From Negativicutes bacterium (GTDB lineage: Bacteria > Bacillota > Negativicutes > JAGOZY01), in contig JAGOZY010000078.1 in assembly GCA_018058445.1 (NCBI GenBank), forward strand, positions 1-5,810: a DNA stretch of 5,810 nt, read 5' to 3'. This document shows, one piece after another, positions 1 to 5,634 of the stretch. The notes beneath the pieces are model-generated. The model did no database searches. It was not told the origin of the DNA and was given only the letters and a program-made list of their open reading frames with translations. The translations under genes were made by a program, and so were the position numbers. Each line of letters opens with the position of its first letter. The first letter of the stretch is position 1.

Positions 1-1735
1 GGTTGAGATTACTACTGACTGTGATTTCACCGCCCAGTAGGTGCATCAAGTGCTGGACTATCGAAAGTCCTAAGCCCGTTCCTTCGATTTCAGAGGAGCG
101 AGACCGGTCAACTCGGAAGAAGCGCTGAAATATTTTTGGCAGATCTTCTTCGGGAATTCCAATGCCTGTATCGGCAATTTCGAGATGAATTTTGTTCTCG
201 CTCGCCCAGGATTTGATTGAAATTTCGCCATTGTCAGGCGTGTATTTGATTGCATTTGATAATAGATTGCTTAGTATTTGTTTAAATCGATCAGAGTTTG
301 TGTTGAGAATGGGGAGATCAGCTGGGATCTCTTGGGTGAGTGAAAGATGTTTGCTTTGGAGAGAAAATTCAAATGTGTCGATGATTTTTTCAATGAGTTC
401 AGGAAGATGCAAGGACTCGATTTTAAGCTTTTGCGGATTTTCGAAAATATCGAGTTTTGCTTGTTCTAATAATGCTCGGGATAGTCGGCTCATCCGCTGG
501 GTTTCGTTATAGATGGTTTGAATAAATTCCTGCTGAGTGTCGACGGTAAGTTTTTTGTTGGTGAGCAGAGTTTCTGCGTATCCTTGGATAGATGTAAGAG
601 GAGTAAGCAGTTCGTGGGAGGCATTGGCGACGAATTCAGCTTGCTGCTCATAAAGCAGTTGTAGATCTGTGACATCTTGAAAAACGATTAAAAATTGATC
701 AAATTTAATAGAAGATTCTTGAAGGGAGAGAGGGGCAATAAACAGTTGCCAGATTTTGGGATGAGTCTGATCCATGAAGCGTACTTGGGTAGAAAGGGGT
801 GAACCAGAGAGACGAGCTTCTTCAAATAATTTATTAAGAATTGGATGATTTAGGTCAGAGATATTATTTGCGGATGGTAGAGAGGTATTTTTGAAAAGTA
901 CCTCTGCCGACGGATTGCTTTCGGCGATTGTACCCTGATGATCGACTAATAAAACGGGTGACTCAAGCTCTTGAAGAATGGAGCGTAATTTAATTTGTTC
1001 TTGAGTTAGTTTTTTGATTTGGGTGCTCAGATGACCGGTAAGTTGATTTAAAGAAGAAGCCAAAACACCAATTTCATCTTTGTGGTTGATTTTGATGCGT
1101 AGGGCAAGGTCTCCTGCGGTCATTCGTTTTGCTACATCTGTCATTTCAACGATTGGGAGAGTGACTTGCTTTGCCAACCAAAGAGAAAAAAGCAAGGAAA
1201 GACCTAAGAAAATAAAGACAGAGAGGAAGAAGGTGTGAAGCTGCTCTTTCATGATTGATTCAACTAAAGAAAGGCTACTTGAGACTTGAATGATACCTTT
1301 GTCTGGGCGATTACTATCTAAAGGTAAAGCGACATATAACATGCGATCGTAGACAAATTCGCTCTCGTGAACCGACGAATTTTTCTTGCCCTGGAGGGCG
1401 TTTTGGACTTCTGGGAAATGAAGATGATTTTCCAGAGTAAGCGGGTCGTATTGAGAGTCTGCTCGGACCGTACCTTTTCCATCGATCACTGTGATCCTGA
1501 TCGGTAGATTCTGGGCGAAGTGGGTAAGTTTTTCCTGTAAGCCCGGATCGTCGATTTGCTCAGAGGCAAAAGTTTTTCGAAGAATTTCTGCTTGAGTGTA
1601 AAGGACTTCTCGTTGCTCTTCGAGGGAGTTGTCTTTTTCCATATGGTATAGGTAGATAGAAAAAGGAATGAATAAGGCCAAAATAAAAAAGCAAAAAATC
1701 AGTGAAAGTTTTGCTCGAATTCCAAACGATTTCAC
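1..1735 (-). CDS. PhoR/PnpS-like membrane sensor histidine kinase, C-terminus cut by window edge
   Basis: This is the sensor of a two-component system: it autophosphorylates on histidine and passes the phosphate to a response regulator. The frame is open from 1735 to the left edge (578 residues visible; probably 10-20 missing). In order I see TM1 (about 6-30), an extracytoplasmic sensor domain (about 31-166) with the PhoR/PnpS-like pattern VRADSQYDP...ENHLHFPEVQNAL, TM2 (about 168-189), HAMP (190-243, Pro194), PAS (about 250-360), HisKA with His374, and HATPase with N-box NLLSN (490-494), G1 DTGIGI (522-527), F-box FQRFFRVD and G2 GTGLGLSI (552-559). The H-box reads SHELLTPL, with Leu377 where Arg or Lys is usual. 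I chose the GTG at 1735 because AAGGAG (1748-1743) lies 7 nt before it but only 1 nt before the ATG at 1741. No response regulator lies upstream, where phoP normally sits; the neighbour there is divergent. Kinase identity is certain; the phosphate-sensing role is inference. Confidence 0.95.
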   Translation of the reverse strand, partial: MKSFGIRAKLSLIFCFFILALFIPFSIYLYHMEKDNSLEEQREVLYTQAEILRKTFASEQIDDPGLQEKLTHFAQNLPIRITVIDGKGTVRADSQYDPLTLENHLHFPEVQNALQGKKNSSVHESEFVYDRMLYVALPLDSNRPDKGIIQVSSSLSLVESIMKEQLHTFFLSVFIFLGLSLLFSLWLAKQVTLPIVEMTDVAKRMTAGDLALRIKINHKDEIGVLASSLNQLTGHLSTQIKKLTQEQIKLRSILQELESPVLLVDHQGTIAESNPSAEVLFKNTSLPSANNISDLNHPILNKLFEEARLSGSPLSTQVRFMDQTHPKIWQLFIAPLSLQESSIKFDQFLIVFQDVTDLQLLYEQQAEFVANASHELLTPLTSIQGYAETLLTNKKLTVDTQQEFIQTIYNETQRMSRLSRALLEQAKLDIFENPQKLKIESLHLPELIEKIIDTFEFSLQSKHLSLTQEIPADLPILNTNSDRFKQILSNLLSNAIKYTPDNGEISIKSWASENKIHLEIADTGIGIPEEDLPKIFQRFFRVDRSRSSEIEGTGLGLSIVQHLMHLLGGEITVSSNLN

Positions 1736-1742
1736 AAGCATT

Positions 1743-1748
1743 CTCCTT
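1743..1748 (-). promoter_or_regulatory. Shine-Dalgarno site that decides the kinase start
   Basis: The minus strand reads AAGGAG here. An ATG (1741-1739) follows after only one base, too close for normal initiation. An in-frame GTG (1735-1733) follows after 7 bases, the usual spacing, so GTG is preferred. The difference is only two residues (Met-Leu). Confidence 0.7.
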
Positions 1749-1818
1749 AATTTCTGAAAGATATCTATTTATATGATACCTAGAAAATCACAAAGAGGGA
1801 AATAGTTTTTAAAAAGAG

Positions 1819-1849
1819 TTTACAGGCCTGTTACGTTCCCGACTTATCT
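1819..1849 (+). promoter_or_regulatory. Weak candidate promoter for the PAP2 gene
   Basis: TTTACA (1819-1824) resembles a -35 box and TTATCT (1844-1849) a -10 box, but the 19-bp spacing is long. The palindrome ACAGGCCTGT overlaps the -35. The region between the divergent genes must hold promoters for both strands, but I found no strong sigma-A match for the kinase; TATAAA and TATCAT on the minus strand near 1770 have no good -35 partner. Confidence 0.3.
1822..1831. repeat. 10-bp perfect palindrome in the divergent intergenic region
   Basis: ACAGGCCTGT is self-complementary and lies roughly midway between the divergent kinase and phosphatase starts. It overlaps the candidate -35 box of the phosphatase. 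It could be half or core of an operator seen from both directions, or chance; there is no flanking extension of the symmetry beyond one base. Confidence 0.35.
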
Positions 1850-1883
1850 AAAGATTAAAATACAAAGGGTAAGTCATTAAAAA

Positions 1884-1890
1884 GGGAGGT
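1884..1890 (+). promoter_or_regulatory. Shine-Dalgarno site that decides the PAP2 start
   Basis: GGGAGGT lies one base before an ATG (1892) but 7 bases before an in-frame TTG (1898). The spacing favours TTG as the true start, as with the GTG start of the divergent kinase. Confidence 0.6.
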
Positions 1891-1897
1891 AATGCTT

Positions 1898-2644
1898 TTG
1901 GTTACAAAGGCTGCTTTTATTTCTCTCCAGAGTACGAGGAAAGAGAAGGTCAGTAAACAAAATCTTCCGTACTCGTTTTATCAAAGGCAAGGAATCCTGT
2001 TGGGACTATTTTTTCTGCTCCTATGGTTTGTTTTTGATTATACAAATCTGGATTATTGGGTAAGTGCGCAAGTTTTTGATTTTAAAAATCACAACTGGAT
2101 TTATGCCCAAAATTTTTGGATAAAGCAAGTGGGATATTATGGGATCAAAGATCTGCTGATCACCTACGCTATTCTTTTAATAGCTATGTTTGTGAGTAGC
2201 TTCTGGTGGCAAAAAACTCGCCCATATCGAATGATCTTGTTTTTCTTAATTCTCTGTATTGCCTTGGTTCCGGCTGAGATTGCTTTTTTAAAACAGACGT
2301 TTTATAAACCTCGGCCTGAACAGGTCATTGCCTTTGGCGGAACGATGCCGCATGTTGATCTTTTTGCGACTTTACCTAATGAACCAAGTGCGACCAATTG
2401 GCCAGGCGGTCACGCATCAGGCGGAGCTGCTTTGATGTCTTGGTATTTTATCGGACGGACTTATTCGAGGCGGTGGGGATGGGTTGGGTTTGGAGTCGGA
2501 CTTTTAGTTAGCAATTTGATGGGATGGTCGCAAATACTTCGGGGTCAGCACTTTCTTTCCCATAATTTATGGACTATATGGTTTGCTTGGATGACGATTT
2601 TTCTGATTCATTATCTCCTTTTTAAGAAAAAATTCTCTTGCTAA
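1898..2644 (+). CDS. Membrane-associated PAP2-family phosphatase
   Basis: This is an integral membrane enzyme of the type 2 phosphatidic acid phosphatase superfamily, which removes phosphate from lipid-type substrates (phosphatidate, PGP, undecaprenyl diphosphate or lipid A) on the outer face of the inner membrane. Numbering from the TTG start (248 residues), motif C1 is Lys132...Arg139-Pro140 (K-x6-RP), C2 is Pro-Gly-Gly-His at 169-172, and C3 is Ser211-Gln212-x5-His218-x3-His222. The usual C3 is SR-x5-H-x3-D, so Arg and Asp are replaced while the nucleophilic His218 is kept. PGGHASGG and HFLSHNLW resemble the Gram-negative membrane-associated PAP2 subgroup, so this is probably a subfamily pattern rather than decay. 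About six hydrophobic segments are visible (for example 34-48, 87-102, 112-128, 174-186, 195-211, 224-241). It is divergent from the sensor kinase and is followed by a terminator. The ATG at 1892 is the alternative start. The substrate cannot be told. Confidence 0.88.
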   Translation: MVTKAAFISLQSTRKEKVSKQNLPYSFYQRQGILLGLFFLLLWFVFDYTNLDYWVSAQVFDFKNHNWIYAQNFWIKQVGYYGIKDLLITYAILLIAMFVSSFWWQKTRPYRMILFFLILCIALVPAEIAFLKQTFYKPRPEQVIAFGGTMPHVDLFATLPNEPSATNWPGGHASGGAALMSWYFIGRTYSRRWGWVGFGVGLLVSNLMGWSQILRGQHFLSHNLWTIWFAWMTIFLIHYLLFKKKFSC

Positions 2645-2648
2645 GTGA

Positions 2649-2701
2649 AAAATAAACTCCTGATATTTTATCGGGAGTTTCTTTTTGCAGGAGTTTATTT
2701 T
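2649..2701 (+). repeat. 14-bp inverted repeat overlapping the PAP2 terminator
   Basis: AAAATAAACTCCTG (2649-2662) and CAGGAGTTTATTTT (2688-2701) are perfect reverse complements separated by 25 bases. The left arm is also the left arm of the terminator hairpin, so the two structures exclude each other. The terminator tail lies inside the loop of the longer hairpin, giving the layout of a terminator and an antiterminator ahead of the hydrogenase gene. No leader peptide or known riboswitch core is visible, so a regulatory role is inference. Confidence 0.5.
2654..2686 (+). terminator. Intrinsic terminator after the PAP2 gene
   Basis: AAACTCCTGATA (2654-2665) pairs with TATCGGGAGTTT (2669-2680): a 12-bp stem with one G-U pair and a TTT loop, followed by CTTTTT. 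It begins 9 bases after the PAP2 stop codon and separates that gene from the hydrogenase operon. Confidence 0.85.
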
Positions 2702-2738
2702 AAAGTTGTCGAAACGAGAGAAGGATAGGCTGTATTAA

Positions 2739-2746
2739 AAGGAGGT
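2739..2746 (+). promoter_or_regulatory. Strong Shine-Dalgarno site of the hydrogenase gene
   Basis: AAGGAGGT is a near-perfect anti-16S match. It leaves 2 nt to the GTG at 2749, 8 nt to the ATG at 2755 and 11 nt to the ATG at 2758, so ATG 2755 is preferred. I see no convincing sigma-A promoter between the PAP2 terminator and this site; TTGTCG (2706-2711) lacks a matching -10. Confidence 0.7.
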
Positions 2747-2754
2747 TTGTGAAG

Positions 2755-4011
2755 ATGATGAATAGCGAGGAAAAAAATTCTCGACTTTTACTTGAAGTCG
2801 CACGTTCTGCTTGGGAGGGGACGTTGTTTGAGCGGCAAGAAGAGCTGTGTCAACTTGCTCAGGAAGAATATCAAGATCCCGAGCGTCGCCAAGAGGCAGT
2901 CAATTCTGTGCGGAAGGCAATGGGTCTACCGACTCGATCGGACGGAGAAGTTCTTTCTGAAGATGATCGGGATGCTTTAATGGGGTTTGAAGATGCACTT
3001 GAGATGGCTGAGCTACAAGGAGAACTAGCCTGCTCACTAGATAGCTTAAATGGAAAGGCAACGTTAGTCCCACTGATTGAGATGCTGAAAAATCGCGAAG
3101 TCCCTGTTTATGCTACTGTAGCGCCAGCTTTTACAGGCCAATTTGGTCCTGAAGTGACTGCAGGTAAGTTTCGATCTGCTTTACTGAAACTAGGCTTTGC
3201 TGATATGGCGGAAGCTGCTTTGGGAGCAGACTTAGTTACAATGAAAGAATCCTTGGAATTTTGTGCTCATGTGAATCAGCCAGGCGACATACTAATTACT
3301 TCTTGTTGTTGTCCGGTCTGGATTCAGTTGATTAGTACTCGTTTTCCTGAGTTAAAAGATAAAATTTCTCCTTCTGTATCACCCATGATCGCATCAGGTC
3401 GAGTGATTAAAGAGTATCATCCGGACTCAAAAGTGGTTTTTATCGGACCTTGTATGGCAAAAAAAGCCGAGGCTGTGATGTCGGATATTGCTGGTGTAAT
3501 TGATCACGTACTTACTTTTCAGGAACTAAAAAGTTTATTTGAAGCGGCAGGCATTGATCCGACTCAAGAAATGGACGAGGAAAATGCGCAAGCTTCTTGG
3601 GCTGGTCGGGTTTTTGCTCGAACTGGTGGAGTGAGCGATGCGGTTAAGCGTACCCTTGAAAAATTGGTTCCTGAGCGAGCTGGCGATTTTAACCCTGTGA
3701 AAGTGGATGGCGTACCGGACTGCTTAAAGATTCTGGAATCGATCCAAGCAGGAACCTGTGAGTATAACTTTGTCGAGGGGATGGGTTGTAAGGGCGGATG
3801 TGTCGGTGGACCTGGAAAATTAGTAGACTTTGCGACGACGACACCGGAAGTGGATGCTTATGGCAATCAATCAGAAGCAAAAACTCCTGTTGATAACCCG
3901 GCAATTTACGCATTGTTAGCCCGGTTAGGTGGAAGTGTTAAAGACGCTGACCTGCGTGGAGAAGGACCGATCGGAAAAATTTTAAATCGAACATTTGTTG
4001 AAGCTGAATAG
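2755..4011 (+). CDS. [FeFe] hydrogenase large-subunit-like protein, H-cluster domain only, non-canonical motifs
   Basis: The protein (418 residues) carries the catalytic domain of [FeFe] hydrogenases, which holds the H-cluster and interconverts H2 with protons and electrons. Motif L1 is TSCCCPVW (182-189), one Cys more than the usual TSCCPxW. L2 is GPCMAKKAE (231-239), with Gly for the Met of MPCxxKxxE but Cys233, Lys236 and Glu239 kept. L3 is EGMGCKGGCVGGPG (341-354), with Cys345 and Cys349. All four ligands of the [4Fe-4S] part are thus present. The N-terminal ~110 residues are acidic and helical-looking and have no CxxCxxC ferredoxin motif, so no accessory cluster is seen. The GPC variant recalls sensory or uncharacterised [FeFe] groups rather than typical H2 producers. 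ATG 2755 lies 8 nt after AGGAGGT; GTG 2749 is too close. The nitroreductase gene begins 10 bp after the stop. The family is sure; whether it turns over H2, senses it or does something else is open. Confidence 0.93.
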   Translation: MMNSEEKNSRLLLEVARSAWEGTLFERQEELCQLAQEEYQDPERRQEAVNSVRKAMGLPTRSDGEVLSEDDRDALMGFEDALEMAELQGELACSLDSLNGKATLVPLIEMLKNREVPVYATVAPAFTGQFGPEVTAGKFRSALLKLGFADMAEAALGADLVTMKESLEFCAHVNQPGDILITSCCCPVWIQLISTRFPELKDKISPSVSPMIASGRVIKEYHPDSKVVFIGPCMAKKAEAVMSDIAGVIDHVLTFQELKSLFEAAGIDPTQEMDEENAQASWAGRVFARTGGVSDAVKRTLEKLVPERAGDFNPVKVDGVPDCLKILESIQAGTCEYNFVEGMGCKGGCVGGPGKLVDFATTTPEVDAYGNQSEAKTPVDNPAIYALLARLGGSVKDADLRGEGPIGKILNRTFVEAE

Positions 4012-4021
4012 GAGAGAGTAT

Positions 4022-4600
4022 ATGAACGTACATGAATTGGTGTTAAGAAATCGAAGCTATCGACGTTTCGATCAATCAAAGGCTATCAATGTGAGTCTTT
4101 TAGAGGAACTAGTTGATTTAGGGCGATTAAGTCCAAGTGGTGCTAATCGTCAAAGTCAAAAGTATGCTGTTATTGCTGAATCTACTAAAAATGCAGAAAT
4201 TTTTGCTACGCTGAAGTGGGCAGGTTATTTGAGCGATTGGGACGGTCCTATTGAAGGCGAACAACCTACTGGTTATATTGTAGTGCTCCAGGATAAAGAA
4301 GTCGGGCCAGGCATGGCGGACCACGGGATAGCAGTACAATCGATTTTATTGGGCGCTGTCGAGCAGGGACTGGGAGGATGCATCCTTGGAAATATAGATC
4401 GTCCTACACTTGCAAAGCTCCTTCATCTTCCTGAGACTCTTGAAATTTTATGGGTACTTGCTTTGGGGGTTCCTAAAGAAGAAGTTGTTATCGAAAACAT
4501 GCCGGCAGATGGTAGTGTAAAATACTGGCGAGATGCCAATGGAGTTCATCATGTGCCGAAGCGTTCGCTGGATGAAGTTATTGCCATCTCCATTGGATAA
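4022..4600 (+). CDS. Nitroreductase-family FMN oxidoreductase
   Basis: A 192-residue protein of the nitroreductase fold. These proteins bind FMN as dimers and use NAD(P)H or another donor to reduce nitro compounds, quinones or flavins, with unknown natural substrates in most cases. FMN-binding features seen are RNRSYRRF (9-16), SPSGANRQ (37-44) and GLGGCILG (116-123). The length is typical of the small members, and there is no ferredoxin domain or signal peptide, so it is cytoplasmic. Start ATG 4022 has GGAGAG 5 nt upstream and lies 10 bp after the hydrogenase stop, so the two are translated from one message; an upstream TTG at 3995 would overlap the hydrogenase gene and has no ribosome site. 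A strong terminator follows. Co-expression with the [FeFe] hydrogenase homologue suggests a redox partnership, for example flavin-mediated transfer of electrons from or to it, but nothing in the sequence proves this. Confidence 0.9.
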   Translation: MNVHELVLRNRSYRRFDQSKAINVSLLEELVDLGRLSPSGANRQSQKYAVIAESTKNAEIFATLKWAGYLSDWDGPIEGEQPTGYIVVLQDKEVGPGMADHGIAVQSILLGAVEQGLGGCILGNIDRPTLAKLLHLPETLEILWVLALGVPKEEVVIENMPADGSVKYWRDANGVHHVPKRSLDEVIAISIG

Positions 4601-4608
4601 GCAAAAAC

Positions 4609-4645
4609 AAAAAAGAACCTCTTCCAACAGAAGAGGTTCTTTTTT
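4609..4645. terminator. Bidirectional terminator between convergent nitroreductase and terC genes
   Basis: AAAAGAACCTCTTC (4611-4624) and GAAGAGGTTCTTTT (4630-4643) pair perfectly over 14 bp, 16 bp with flanking A-T pairs, around a CAACA loop. A and T runs on either side let it stop transcription in both directions. The terC stop codon lies immediately to its right and the nitroreductase stop 8 bases to its left. Confidence 0.93.
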
Positions 4646-4646
4646 G

Positions 4647-5354
4647 TTAGTCGTCAATTTTTTGGCGATTCATCGCTGGAAGGCGGTCGAGATAAGGAAT
4701 TGGATAGTCCGCTAAACGGGCAATTCCGAGAGTAATAATGATCGAGAGCATCCATTTAAGCCAGACTGGGTGGGGGAAATAATCCAGCATAAGTGGCTCC
4801 TTTAGAAGCATCTCAGTACCTGTAAAAATGATCATTGCAGCACCAAATAAAATAAGCAGAGGATATTTATCGAGCATTTGTACGATCAGGGTGCTCCCCC
4901 AGATAACGAGAGGAATTGTAAGGGCCAGTCCGATAAGAACCAGAGTGAAATTTCCTTGCGCCGCCCCTGCAACTGCAAGTACATTGTCAAGGCCAGTCAC
5001 TACATCTGCAATGATGATGGTTTTTACAGCTGCCCCAAACTGATCTTTCGCGGAGATATTGTGTCCTCCGTCATCTGCTAGGAGTTTGTAGGCAATATAA
5101 AAAAGAGTAATACCTCCCACGAAAAGTAGCCCTGGTAACTCAAGAAGATAGAGAACACCACCTGTTGCAATGACTCGTATGATAATTGCGCCGATAGTTC
5201 CATAGATAATAACCCGTTTTCGGATATCTGTCGGAACATTTCGTGCTGCCATTCCGATGATGATGGCGTTATCACTAGCTAATACAAGATCGATGACAAA
5301 AATAGAAGCGAGAGCAGTAAGAAACTCTATAGTAAGAAAAGACGAAAGATCCAT
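4647..5354 (-). CDS. TerC-family integral membrane protein (YjbE type), probable Mn2+ exporter
   Basis: A 235-residue polytopic inner-membrane protein. TerC proteins belong to the LysE-like transporter superfamily; characterised members export manganese or help metallate secreted proteins. Two matching motifs occur, one in each half: Asp22-x5-Asp28-Asn29 (DLVLASDN) and Asp117-x5-Asp123-Asn124 (DVVTGLDN), the acidic pairs expected to bind metal within the membrane. About seven hydrophobic segments are seen (for example 10-26, 47-70, 74-92, 108-131, 136-159, 165-183, 199-215). The C-terminus is short and charged, with no CBS or CorC domain as in longer TerC proteins. Start ATG 5354 has GGGAGG (5370-5365) 10 nt upstream. 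A paralogue lies directly upstream on the same strand, but a terminator and a separate promoter lie between, so this copy can be controlled alone. Mn2+ as substrate is inferred from the family. Confidence 0.9.
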   Translation of the reverse strand: MDLSSFLTIEFLTALASIFVIDLVLASDNAIIIGMAARNVPTDIRKRVIIYGTIGAIIIRVIATGGVLYLLELPGLLFVGGITLFYIAYKLLADDGGHNISAKDQFGAAVKTIIIADVVTGLDNVLAVAGAAQGNFTLVLIGLALTIPLVIWGSTLIVQMLDKYPLLILFGAAMIIFTGTEMLLKEPLMLDYFPHPVWLKWMLSIIITLGIARLADYPIPYLDRLPAMNRQKIDD

Positions 5355-5435
5355 TTTTTATTAACCTCCCTAAATTTAAGACAATCAACCCACGATGATA
5401 AAGAAAGTAGGTATTGCCCTAAGACGGTAGTGCAG

Positions 5436-5472
5436 ACTTGGTGGTTCTGAAGAAATCAGTTCACCAGCAAGT
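5436..5472 (-). promoter_or_regulatory. Foldable 5' leader hairpin of terC
   Basis: On the minus strand ACTT/AAGT, GGTG/CACC and CTGA/TCAG pair in nested fashion between 5472 and 5436, with a GCT bulge, a small AA/AAC internal loop and a TTTCT terminal loop. It lies in the roughly 155-nt leader between the promoter and the terC start. TerC genes are often controlled by the yybP-ykoY Mn2+ riboswitch, but I do not recognise its conserved core here, so this is at most a candidate RNA element. Confidence 0.35.
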
Positions 5473-5484
5473 GATTGCGAGTGC

Positions 5485-5516
5485 TTCTATGACGAGATTA
5501 TGACCTCGTCATAGAA
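5485..5516. repeat. 12-bp perfect inverted repeat just downstream of the terC -10 box
   Basis: TTCTATGACGAG (5485-5496) and CTCGTCATAGAA (5505-5516) are exact reverse complements around 8 bases. The repeat abuts the -10 box and covers the expected transcription start (near 5510) on the minus strand, the classic place for a repressor operator. If transcription starts near 5510 only part of one arm is transcribed, which favours a DNA site over an RNA hairpin. Confidence 0.65.
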
Positions 5517-5545
5517 ATTATTGATGAAATCAATAAAATTGTCAA
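5517..5545 (-). promoter_or_regulatory. Sigma-A-type promoter of the complete terC gene
   Basis: On the minus strand TTGACA (5545-5540) is followed after 17 bp by AATAAT (5522-5517), a full-match -35 and a five-of-six -10 at optimal spacing. It lies about 160 bp before the terC start and downstream of the paralogue's terminator, so it drives the complete terC gene independently. Confidence 0.75.
5518..5536. repeat. 19-bp inverted repeat inside the terC promoter
   Basis: TTATTGAT (5518-5525) and ATCAATAA (5529-5536) are exact reverse complements around GAA. The site fills the spacer between the -35 and -10 boxes and overlaps the -10, so a bound protein would block RNA polymerase. The 8-3-8 form is compatible with a dimeric repressor; it is AT-rich and I cannot assign a regulator family. 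Confidence 0.55.
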
Positions 5546-5587
5546 TCCTTTTCACATGAAGTTTCTTGTATACATTAATTTAGTATC

Positions 5588-5630
5588 AAAAGCATTGGGA
5601 GCTACTAAAGAGTAGCTCCCAATGCTTTTT
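5588..5630 (-). terminator. Strong terminator of the upstream terC paralogue
   Basis: AAAAGCATTGGGAGCTACT (5588-5606) and its exact reverse complement (5611-5629) form a perfect 19-bp stem with a 4-base loop. On the minus strand it ends in TTTT and lies 5 bases after the stop codon of the partial TerC gene. On the plus strand it ends in TTTTT, so it may work both ways. Confidence 0.88.
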
Positions 5631-5634
5631 CTGT

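Noticed and set aside
192..512. 106-codon plus-strand open frame
   Set aside because: It lies antisense to the HisKA/HATPase region of the kinase, which has unmistakable motifs, and has no ribosome site or recognisable domain.
2706..2734. Sigma-A promoter directly before the hydrogenase gene
   Set aside because: TTGTCG could be a -35 box, but the hexamers 16-19 bp downstream do not resemble a -10 box.
2755..3090. Ferredoxin-like or accessory Fe-S domain at the hydrogenase N-terminus
   Set aside because: Only two isolated cysteines occur before the H-cluster domain, with no CxxCxxC pattern.
3689..3913. 74-codon minus-strand open frame
   Set aside because: It is a shadow of the hydrogenase L3 region with no supporting start signals.
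5521..5533. FNR/CRP-type box TTGAT...ATCAA
   Set aside because: The half-sites match, but the spacer is 3 bases instead of 4 and the site lies inside the promoter spacer; it is better described as part of the longer 8-3-8 palindrome.
5355..5634. yybP-ykoY manganese riboswitch before terC
   Set aside because: Expected from the gene family, but I could not find its conserved GGGGAGUAG-like and CCCGAGACC-like core elements on the minus strand.
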